Assembly (NCBI GenBank): GCA_965261945.1
Contig: CBDHEF010000002.1
Coordinates: forward strand, 434,001 to 498,000
Length of the DNA stretch: 64,000 nt
Origin: VXOI01 sp965261945
Lineage (GTDB): Bacteria; Chloroflexota; Dehalococcoidia; Lucifugimonadales; UBA3495
Reading direction: 5' to 3'
In this document: in pieces, positions 40,946 through 47,244 of the stretch
How positions within the stretch are numbered: the stretch's first letter is position 1
Layout of the letters: each line of letters opens with the position of its first letter
Position numbers and translations under genes: made by a program
The notes under the pieces: generated by a model
What the model was told of the DNA's origin: nothing
Seen by the model: only the letters and a program-made list of their open reading frames with translations
Databases searched by the model: none

Positions 40946-42478
40946 ATGAACGCCCACGACCTCTACGTAGTTTCGCCCTATCTGGCCATGGCCGGGGCGG
41001 CAATCCTCGTCATCATTCTCGACCTGATGCTGCCCCGACGGGCCGTTGGGATGCTGCCCTACCTGGCCTTCCTGTTCATGGCTGGGCCCTTCGTTCTCAG
41101 CGTCTACCAGTTCTATGACCTGGGGCAGGCCGCCAACCTGGTGCGCGGAGCGTCGGGCGGCGAGGCCAGCATATTGCTGGGCAGCGTTTCGGTGGACAGG
41201 TTTGCTCTGTTCTTCAACTTCCTGGTGACCGGAGCCGCGGCGCTTGTGGTGCTGGCTTCCACCGAGTACGTCAAGCTGATGCCCCGCTTCCGGGGCGAGT
41301 ACTTCGGGCTGCTGCTGTTCTCGGCCACCGGCATGATGCTGCTGGCCGCCGCCACCGAGTTGATAACCATATACGTCGCCTTGGAACTGACGACCCTGCC
41401 GCTGGCCGCGCTGGCGGCCTTCCTGATGAACGGACGCTCCAGCGAAGCGGGGATGAAGTTCCTGATCATCGGAGCCATCAGCTCGGCCCTGATGCTCTAT
41501 GGCATGGCGCTGGTTTTCGGCTTCACCGGAAGCACCCACCTTTCCGACATTTCCGCTTCCGTTGGTAACGCTGGCGGCAGCATCGCCTTTGGCAACTACG
41601 CGCTGCTGGTGGGAATCGTGCTGCTGGTGGCCGGGTTCGGCTTCAAGATTTCCGCCGCGCCTTTTCAGATGTGGGTTCCCGACGTGTACGAGGGAGCGCC
41701 CACCCCGGTCGTGGCCTTCCTGTCGGTGGCCAGCAAAGCCGCCGGTTTCGCCGTCCTGTTGCGGGTGCTGTTCACCGGCTTCTTTGACGTATCCCTGGAC
41801 TGGGCGGCGCTGATGGCAGCATTGGCGGCGGCCTCCATGACCATCGGCAACGTCGTGGCCATCGCCCAGAGCAACATCCGGCGACTATTTGGATACAGCA
41901 CCATCGCCCACGCCGGGTACCTGCTGGTGGGTGTGGCCGCGGGAGTGCAGGCGGGGCAGGACCTGCCCGACGTGCCGGTATTCGCGTCCATAGGTCCCGA
42001 CAGCGTTCTGTTCTACCTTGTGGCTTACACCGCGGCCAATCTGACGGCGTTCTTCGCCATTGCCGCCATCGGCGAGCGGGTGGGCAGCGACCGCATAAGC
42101 GACTACGCCGGGCTGTTCTCCCGCTCCCCGGCCCTGGCGATAACGCTGGCGCTGGCTCTGATAGCCCTCATCGGCGTGCCTCCGACGGGCATCTTCATCG
42201 CCAAGCTGTACGTGTTCACCGCAGCGGTTGACAGCGGGCTGGCATGGCTGGCGATAGTCGGCGTGGTCAACAGCGCGGTGTCGGCCTACTACTACATACG
42301 CATCATCCGGGTGATGTTCCTGCAACAGCCGTCGGCCTCGCCCGGGGCTCCACCCTCCCGCAGTCCGGCGCCGTGGGCCGCCATGTCTCTCGCGGCGGCC
42401 GTGCTGGTGTTTCTGGGTATAGCCCCGGGTTTCGTGATGCAGGCCGCAGGCGGGGCGGTTAAGGCCCTGGGAGTGTAG
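40946..42478 (+). CDS. nuoN: NADH-quinone oxidoreductase subunit N
   Basis: The third antiporter-like subunit and last nuo gene, 510 residues with about 14 helices. Visible are SVDRFALFFNFLVTGAAALVVLASTEYV, GMMLLAAATELITIYVALELTTLPLAALAAF (Glu in the pump path), FKISAAPFQMWVPDVYEGAPTPVVAFLSVASKAAGFAVLLR and NIRRLFGYSTIAHAGYLLVG. ATG 40946 follows CTAGTCGAGA. No nuoE, nuoF or nuoG follows. A toxin-antitoxin module with its own promoter comes next. Confidence 0.97.
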   Translation: MNAHDLYVVSPYLAMAGAAILVIILDLMLPRRAVGMLPYLAFLFMAGPFVLSVYQFYDLGQAANLVRGASGGEASILLGSVSVDRFALFFNFLVTGAAALVVLASTEYVKLMPRFRGEYFGLLLFSATGMMLLAAATELITIYVALELTTLPLAALAAFLMNGRSSEAGMKFLIIGAISSALMLYGMALVFGFTGSTHLSDISASVGNAGGSIAFGNYALLVGIVLLVAGFGFKISAAPFQMWVPDVYEGAPTPVVAFLSVASKAAGFAVLLRVLFTGFFDVSLDWAALMAALAAASMTIGNVVAIAQSNIRRLFGYSTIAHAGYLLVGVAAGVQAGQDLPDVPVFASIGPDSVLFYLVAYTAANLTAFFAIAAIGERVGSDRISDYAGLFSRSPALAITLALALIALIGVPPTGIFIAKLYVFTAAVDSGLAWLAIVGVVNSAVSAYYYIRIIRVMFLQQPSASPGAPPSRSPAPWAAMSLAAAVLVFLGIAPGFVMQAAGGAVKALGV

Positions 42479-42540
42479 GCGTCCTAGCCGCAGCGCAGGC
42501 GTGTTATTATCGAGCGACAACGCTTGGGAGAGGTGCGCCT

Positions 42541-42813
42541 ATGGGCAGTATTACGATAGACGGTTTGGATGACGGATTGATTGAGCGGCTGCGCAAGCAG
42601 GCGGATGAGAACGGCCGGACCGCGGAAGAGGAAGCGTCGCATATAATCAGCGCCGCAGTGCAGCTATTGCCCCCGGAAGATGGTTCCCCCCGGACAGGAA
42701 AGGAGTTATACGAGGCTATACGCGCCATAGTCGAACCTTTGGGCGGAATCGAATTGGAATTGCCGTCTCGCAAATGTTGTGAACACGTTTGTTCTGGCCA
42801 CCGGCAGCAGTGA
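42541..42813 (+). CDS. vapB: VapB/FitA-type antitoxin
   Basis: A 90-residue protein with an N-terminal ribbon-helix-helix DNA-binding domain (MGSITIDGLDDGLIERLRKQADENGRTAEEEASHIISAAV), as in FitA/VapB antitoxins, followed by a C-terminal arm expected to wrap the toxin. A -10 TATTAT at 42505-42510 and GGGAGAGGTG ribosome site precede it. Its stop TGA overlaps the toxin GTG (GTGA), typical for autoregulated TA pairs. Its RHH domain would repress the promoter together with the toxin. Confidence 0.82.
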   Translation: MGSITIDGLDDGLIERLRKQADENGRTAEEEASHIISAAVQLLPPEDGSPRTGKELYEAIRAIVEPLGGIELELPSRKCCEHVCSGHRQQ

Positions 42814-43229
42814 TTATTCTGGACACAAACGTTGTTTCCGAATTGACCGCTTTTGAACCTGCCCAGAGTGTCGTAGCTTGGTTTGCCAGGCAGATAGAGA
42901 CAGACTTGTATATTACTTCCGTTAATGAAGCGGAACTTCTGGCAGGTTCTGAGAGATTGCCAGCAGGGCGGCGGCGCAGCGCACTGGTTGCGGCGAATGA
43001 AAGAATCATCAATGAAGTCTTGGGTGGAAGGGTTCTGTTTTTCGACCGCGGGGCAGCCAGGATGTATGCCGTGGTTTTGGCCGAAAGGGAGCGCATCGGA
43101 CGACCTATCAGCGAACTGGACTGCATGATAGCCGCCATCGCCCGCGCCAACGATGCCGTGGTCGCCACCAGAGACTTGTACGGCTTCGATAACTGCGGCG
43201 TCGAGGTAATAAACCCTTGGGGAGACTGA
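42810..43229 (+). CDS. vapC: PIN-domain ribonuclease toxin (VapC/FitB type)
   Basis: A 139-residue PIN-domain RNase. Acidic metal ligands appear in order: D of MIILDTNVVSEL, E of SVNEAELLAG, D of ISELDCMIAAIARANDA and D of VATRDLYGFDNCGVEVINPW. These match the FitB/VapC group that cleaves tRNA or rRNA. Start GTG 42810 overlaps the antitoxin stop, chosen over TTG 42789. The full active site is intact, so the pair is probably functional. Confidence 0.9.
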   Translation: MIILDTNVVSELTAFEPAQSVVAWFARQIETDLYITSVNEAELLAGSERLPAGRRRSALVAANERIINEVLGGRVLFFDRGAARMYAVVLAERERIGRPISELDCMIAAIARANDAVVATRDLYGFDNCGVEVINPWGD

Positions 43230-43294
43230 GTGAGTGGTGCGGCCTATTGCTTGAGGATGGTTAAGTCGGGAACGATAGCCGGAGGTAAACTGGC

Positions 43295-43783
43295 ATGGAC
43301 CCCAATACAACATCCGCTATCAGGGAGATCTTCGTCATGCTGGCTGCCGGCCTGTTTGCCGCGCTGTGTCTGACAATCATCGTGCTGGTCATTAAGCTGT
43401 ACCGGCCGATACGCGACACTGTCTACAACTCCGCCAAAACTGCCGAAAACCTGAGAGTGATAACCGGCAACCTCGCCGGCGTCTCCGAGGAGACCGCCGG
43501 CAACATTGCCCAGACTTCCCGTAACGCCGTGAGCATTACCGAGAACCTGAAAGAGGGCAGCGAGGAACTGCCCGGCACTGCCCGAACCGTGGGCGAGGCT
43601 GCCAAGAGCGTTGCGGAGACTGCCAGCACTGCCTCAAAGGTGGCCGACAGCGTGAGCCGATTGGCCTCCCTGGGGCTGACCGGCGGAGCCTCGTCGGGGG
43701 TTGTGTCGTTGCTGCGCCTGGCAAGAACTATGCTCGGAGGAAGCCGCAGAAGCGATGACGGCGGGGCCCAGCGGGGAGCGTAG
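43295..43783 (+). CDS. Membrane-anchored helical protein, DUF948-like
   Basis: A 162-residue protein with one N-terminal membrane helix (FVMLAAGLFAALCLTIIVLVIKLY, residues about 13-36) and a long amphipathic Thr/Ser/Ala-rich stretch (TAENLRVITGNLAGVSEETAGNIAQTSRNAVSITENLKEG) like that of DUF948/methyl-accepting-like or phasin-like coiled-coil proteins. The C-terminus is SLLRLARTMLGGSRRS. It would sit with the coil in the cytoplasm. No precise function. ATG 43295 follows CCGGAGGTAAACTGGC. Confidence 0.65.
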   Translation: MDPNTTSAIREIFVMLAAGLFAALCLTIIVLVIKLYRPIRDTVYNSAKTAENLRVITGNLAGVSEETAGNIAQTSRNAVSITENLKEGSEELPGTARTVGEAAKSVAETASTASKVADSVSRLASLGLTGGASSGVVSLLRLARTMLGGSRRSDDGGAQRGA

Positions 43784-43816
43784 TCGAAGGCTTTCTGCTG
43801 GATATGAGGGGCAGCA

Positions 43817-44581
43817 ATGTCCGACCTGATAGAATTCCTGGAATCCTTCAACCGCAAGGAGCGGTTCTTCCCCGCCAGTCAGGCTCTGGGAAACTTTCAG
43901 CTAAGCGATCATTTCCGCCGGAAGCCAGGCAAGACCGTTTGCGCCGAAATACCTGCCGGCGCGTTTGCGGCGATGGACTACCACCTTGATTGGCTTGCCG
44001 ATTCTCTAATTGCCAACCAACGCGGAGACACGAGCGAACCCTTCGAAAACCCAAAACAGGTAATCAAGGGAAATCAGGAAGACATTGACCCGTTGATAGC
44101 ATTCCGGGAAGAAGAAATGTATTACCTTATACCTGTTGAGGCAAAAGCATACGGGAGTTGGGATAACGAACAGATTAAATCCAAAGCCAAAAGGTTGAAG
44201 AAGCTTTTTGGAGAAAATGGAGACAGTTGCAGCGGAGTAAAGCCTTACTTCTGCATAACCTCCCCAACGGAATCCAAGAACTTGGAAACTAAAAAATGGC
44301 CCAACTGGATGGCTGAAGGTGAATCTCAGCCCAAGCACATCAAATTGAACGCCCCAGAGTCTTCCAAACGGCGCATAGTCACAGGGAGCGATAAAGACGG
44401 TAATCATCTAGGGAGTGTCGTCATATTCACCGTCATTCCCGCTTTCGCGGGAATCCAAAGGCTATTGGCAGCAAATGCGTATTTGCCAGATACCGGATTC
44501 TGGGTTCCCGCTTTCGCGGGAATGACGGAAACACGCGCTATGACGGAAACAGACGCTTGGAGACCGATATTCTTAAATTGA
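43817..44581 (+). CDS. PD-(D/E)xK nuclease-like protein with a MITE-derived C-terminus
   Basis: A 254-residue protein. The N-terminal about 197 residues are genuine: MSDLIEFLESFNRKERFFPA, then DPLIAFREEEMYYLIPVEAKAYGSWDNEQIKSK, whose D..(12-15)..EAK spacing suggests a restriction-endonuclease-like fold. Residues 198-254 (VVIFTVIPAFAGIQ ... TETDAWRPIFLN) are read from the TA-flanked element at 44409-44593, so the original 3' end is displaced. Lower GC than its neighbours (many AAA/GAA codons) suggests transfer. Function may be impaired. No known R-M partner is adjacent. Confidence 0.65.
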   Translation: MSDLIEFLESFNRKERFFPASQALGNFQLSDHFRRKPGKTVCAEIPAGAFAAMDYHLDWLADSLIANQRGDTSEPFENPKQVIKGNQEDIDPLIAFREEEMYYLIPVEAKAYGSWDNEQIKSKAKRLKKLFGENGDSCSGVKPYFCITSPTESKNLETKKWPNWMAEGESQPKHIKLNAPESSKRRIVTGSDKDGNHLGSVVIFTVIPAFAGIQRLLAANAYLPDTGFWVPAFAGMTETRAMTETDAWRPIFLN

Positions 44582-44593
44582 CGACACTCCCTA
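44409..44593. mobile_element. MITE 1: TA-flanked element with 13-bp terminal inverted repeats
   Basis: The ends are TA GGGAGTGTCGTCA (44409-44423) and TGACGACACTCCC TA (44579-44593), a perfect 13-bp TIR bounded by TA, as for IS630/Tc1-type insertions. The 185-bp length leaves no room for a transposase, so it is a MITE. It contains the nested 99-bp element at 44430-44528 and supplies the 3' end of the nuclease-like gene. Confidence 0.8.
44430..44528. repeat. Nested 99-bp palindrome-ended element (copy 1)
   Basis: Ends are CCGTCATTCCCGC and GCGGGAATGACGG, and each end is itself a hairpin (CCCGC/GCGGG). It shares identical length and ends with the copy at 50483-50581. The inner 40 bp differ, except for a shared TTCTGG near the right end. 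Confidence 0.85.
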
Positions 44594-44673
44594 GGGGAAG
44601 GCGCCGGTTTTGTTGTCAAATTTCATAAATGAAATGGCGGGATAAGTAGCCCAGCCCTTCCACTAAGGACGCA

Positions 44674-45516
44674 ATGAACAACGTTGGCATTATCTACAAC
44701 AATCGCATCCCCGAGGCTCTCGACCTCAGTGTGGCCATTCTCCACCAGCTTGACCTGTCCGAGGGCAGTTGGTATTCGCCCGCGGAGAACCTGGAATCGT
44801 TGGAACCCCGGGCCGAAAGCACCGACTTGGTGATTACCGTCGGCGGCGACGGCACGATTCTGCGGGCCGCCCGGTTCGCCGCGCCCGCCGGTATCCCGAT
44901 GGTCGGAATCAACATGGGTCGGCTGGGGTTTATGACCGAGTTGACCGTTGACGAAGCAATGCCCAGGCTGCCCGCCTATCTCAAGGGCGGCTACCGCATT
45001 GACGAGCGCAAGATGCTTCAGGCCACCGTCACGCAAAGCGGCTCCACGCTCAAGCAGGGGCCGTATCATGCTCTGAACGACTTCGTGGTGGCGCGAGGAG
45101 CCGCCTCCCGCGTGGTGACCCTGGCGGGCGCCATTGACGGGGCGCAGGTCTCCACCTTCCGGGCCGACGGGCTGATATTGTCCACCGCCACCGGAAGCAC
45201 CGGGTACAACCTGGCTGTCGGCGGCCCCATTCTCGACCCGGAGTCCGATGCGCTGGTGCTGAAAACGGTGGCGGCGCACATGGGTCTGACCGCCGCACTG
45301 GTGCTTCGGTCCAACGCTGAAGTGTCGCTGCTGTTGGAAGGTTACCAGCCCGCCGTACTGAGCGTGGATGGCTACGAGGACTACGACCTGCAGCCGGGCG
45401 ACCGGGTGGAGTTGTCCCAAAGCCCCTACAAGGCCACGTTCCTGCGGGCCAATCCGCCTTCCTACTTCTTCGGAACTCTCACCCGCCGCCTCGGATTCAG
45501 CATCCGGGGCCAGTAG
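44674..45516 (+). CDS. nadK: NAD kinase
   Basis: Phosphorylates NAD to NADP. The 280-residue protein carries the GGDGT motif at 57-61 (VITVGGDGTILRAARF), the NMGRLGFMTE segment, the NDFVVARG loop and the DGLILSTATGSTGYNLAVGGPI motif. MNNVGIIYNNRIPEAL begins it, with CACTAAGGACGCA upstream. It is 3 bp upstream of a Nudix gene, in a likely two-gene nucleotide metabolism operon. Confidence 0.95.
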   Translation: MNNVGIIYNNRIPEALDLSVAILHQLDLSEGSWYSPAENLESLEPRAESTDLVITVGGDGTILRAARFAAPAGIPMVGINMGRLGFMTELTVDEAMPRLPAYLKGGYRIDERKMLQATVTQSGSTLKQGPYHALNDFVVARGAASRVVTLAGAIDGAQVSTFRADGLILSTATGSTGYNLAVGGPILDPESDALVLKTVAAHMGLTAALVLRSNAEVSLLLEGYQPAVLSVDGYEDYDLQPGDRVELSQSPYKATFLRANPPSYFFGTLTRRLGFSIRGQ

Positions 45517-45519
45517 GAG

Positions 45520-46095
45520 ATGCCCATTTTGGCTGATTCCGATTCCAACACGGCGCCCATCCAATTCGAGAACACAATCGAGTCGTCTCGCCCCTTCGAC
45601 GGGCGCATCTTCAGTGTGCGCGTGGATACCGTGGAGCTTCCCAGCGGGCGACGCACAACCCGGGAGGTGGCGGAGCATTCCGACGCCGTCTGCATGATTC
45701 CGGTGGACGACGACGGCAACGTGCTGCTGGTGCGCCAGTACCGCAAGCCCACCGAGTCGTCGCTGCTGGAGGCCCCTGCTGGCGGCGTTGAGGCGGGGGA
45801 AGTATCCGAGGAGACCGTGCTGCGCGAGCTTCAGGAGGAAGTGGGCTACACCGCCGCCCACGTGCGCCACCTGGCCAGCTTTTGGGTTGCCCCCGGCTGG
45901 GCCACGGAACGGATGCACGCCTATCTGGCCACCGGTCTTACGCCGTCCAAGCTGACTGCCGACGACGACGAGAACATCCAGGTGGTGCGCGTCCCCTTCG
46001 CCGACGCTGTCGCTATGATTCACACCGGCGAGATTCACGACGGAAAGACCATAGCCTCGCTCTTGCTGGCTCAGCCTCTGTTGGCGAGTGGGTAG
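45520..46095 (+). CDS. Nudix hydrolase (ADP-ribose pyrophosphatase-like)
   Basis: A 191-residue Nudix protein with an exact Nudix box, G-GVEAG-E-VSEETVL-RELQEEVGY (GX5EX7REUXEEXGU). It resembles ADP-ribose pyrophosphatase: IFSVRVDTVELPSGRRTTREVAEHSDAVCMIPVDDDGNVLLVRQYRKP upstream, then FWVAPGWATERMHAYLATGL. It converts ADP-ribose or a similar sugar nucleotide to AMP plus sugar phosphate. Starts 3 bp after nadK with TAGGAG overlapping the nadK stop. Confidence 0.9.
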   Translation: MPILADSDSNTAPIQFENTIESSRPFDGRIFSVRVDTVELPSGRRTTREVAEHSDAVCMIPVDDDGNVLLVRQYRKPTESSLLEAPAGGVEAGEVSEETVLRELQEEVGYTAAHVRHLASFWVAPGWATERMHAYLATGLTPSKLTADDDENIQVVRVPFADAVAMIHTGEIHDGKTIASLLLAQPLLASG

Positions 46096-46370
46096 CCCGC
46101 CGCGACAAACCCGAAAAGTCCTGTGAACTGCGCTTGACAATTCGGGTTTGTTTTCGCAAGTTTCGCAAAATAGTTGTATGAGTCATTTGTGAACTTGTAA
46201 TTAAAGAGGCGGTAATAATGCCGGAGACCACATCCACGATCCCCACGAGTGCGACGGACACGAGCATCACGCCGAGGAGCGCACCGCGGCCGCCGGCGCC
46301 TAAATCGGGCGCCATCGGCTTTGGAACAGCCTTGACCCCTCGAAAGAATCGAGAAGTGGGGCACTTCTGT

Positions 46371-46405
46371 AAAGTAATCCCCCGTTTTAACGGGGGATTA
46401 CTTTT
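46371..46405 (+). terminator. Strong intrinsic terminator
   Basis: A 16-bp stem AAAGTAATCCCCCGTT / AACGGGGGATTACTTT with loop TT, followed by TTTTA counting the stem-end T residues. The stem's A/T base makes it symmetrical, so it can serve both directions. It would stop transcription from nudix or from a short RNA. Confidence 0.85.
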
Positions 46406-46539
46406 ATGCAGCCTTCCCGCTATCTCGCGGACCTTGCCCGTATAAATGGTCGAGCTTTCCAGACAAGGGATGCTTCCAAAGTGCGGCCAGTTTCAAGGGC
46501 GCTTGAAATAATACCGGGCAATACCAAGCGCGGAGCAAA

Positions 46540-46571
46540 CTGTGGGCCGGAGCGATCGCTCCGGCCCACAG
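46540..46571 (-). terminator. Terminator-like palindrome after the SWIM gene
   Basis: A perfect 14-bp-arm palindrome CTGTGGGCCGGAGC / GCTCCGGCCCACAG around GATC. It is followed on the minus strand by TTTGCTCC, so it is likely to end the SWIM gene, whose stop is 26 bp away. Confidence 0.65.
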
Positions 46572-46596
46572 CTTAACCTCTGGCTCGCTTTGCGAT

Positions 46597-46860
46597 TTAC
46601 GGTGCCTCGGCTGGTTCAGCTTCCGCTGATACCTTTGCCAGCACATCGTCCAGCATCCTTTGCAGGGCCATGGAGTGACTGCATACGGCTCTGGTGGCGA
46701 AGAAGTGGCACTCACAGTCCCAAGCCCCGTCGTTGAAGGTCACGTCGTAGCTGTTGTGGTTGCCCTGAAAGGTTGCCGAAAAGCTGGTAATGCTGACCCG
46801 CTCCTTTTCCTCGGCGTATTTCCTCGCCTTGTCTATCTTGCCGATGATGCTGGAATCCAT
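46597..46860 (-). CDS. SWIM zinc-finger-like small protein
   Basis: An 87-residue protein, MDSSIIGKIDKARKYAEEKE. The core VTFNDGAWDCECHFFATRAVCSHSMALQRM contains a CxC...CxH pattern (C-E-C, then C-S-H), the SWIM zinc-binding signature found in helicase and transposase accessory domains. The start ATG 46860 follows GGAGGTGTG. It is divergent from alaS. Standalone SWIM proteins of this size are poorly characterised and DNA or protein binding is likely. Confidence 0.65.
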   Translation of the reverse strand: MDSSIIGKIDKARKYAEEKERVSITSFSATFQGNHNSYDVTFNDGAWDCECHFFATRAVCSHSMALQRMLDDVLAKVSAEAEPAEAP

Positions 46861-47044
46861 CACACCTCCTAACCTGCTTCTGATAGCCGGCCCGATAACC
46901 GGGCCCGTTTGGTTCCCGATGGCTGGTGTTGCCTGTAATACGCTCGCGTTGGAGGATTGGACTTACTTTGATTTTATGCGCCATCGGCCCCGAATTCAAG
47001 TTGGCTGGAGGCCGCCGGGACGGTCGAACCACGGGCTCCTGTCG

Positions 47045-47073
47045 TTGACTGGCCCTGCTGCGTAAAATAAAAT
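47045..47073 (+). promoter_or_regulatory. Sigma70-type promoter of alaS
   Basis: TTGACT (47045-47050) and TAAAAT (47068-47073) are 17 bp apart. Transcription would start about 47080 and leave a leader of roughly 165 nt before the alaS ATG. Leader folding was not determined. Confidence 0.65.
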
Positions 47074-47244
47074 CCGAGTTATCCCGAATGGCGGCGATTG
47101 TCGTAACGGTGCTCAATGGAGCAGCCTGCCATCCCACCCGGGCAGCGGCGCGGCGTCGCTGGAATCCCCATAGATTTCCACGGTGGCCGCTTGCGCCCCG
47201 CGCAGTTGGTTCCCGGGACAGTCGAAGCGAGAGAGTCAAGGCTG

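Larger units (their letters stand above)
46096..46596. other. Structured 500-bp intergenic region
   Basis: No supported gene. It holds a TTGACA at 46135-46140, a tandem TTTCGCAA motif (46152-46172), and an AAAGAGGCGGTAATAATG start at 46218 that opens a doubtful 75-codon frame crossing the next features. Three hairpins follow in a row: TCGA..TCGA (46340-46353), AGAAGTG/CACTTCT (46352-46368) and a 16-bp stem ending in TTTT (46371-46405). A 32-bp perfect palindrome lies at 46540-46571. The first part is consistent with a small RNA ending at the terminator, but this is not proven. Confidence 0.5.

Noticed and set aside
39392..41539. A 715-codon open frame on the minus strand
   Set aside because: Lies fully antisense to nuoM/nuoN. 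Its Gln/His/Arg-rich composition is the usual shadow of high-GC membrane-protein genes and no family is visible.
46218..46445. A 75-codon frame with a good ribosome site
   Set aside because: It runs through three hairpins and a strong terminator, its composition is Thr/Pro/Ser-rich without a family, and the antisense frame is equally open.
47080..47244. T-box leader upstream of alaS
   Set aside because: The leader has a GGTGGCCGC segment but no convincing T-box core (GGTGGNACCGCG), and TGGC would not pair with the tRNA-Ala end.
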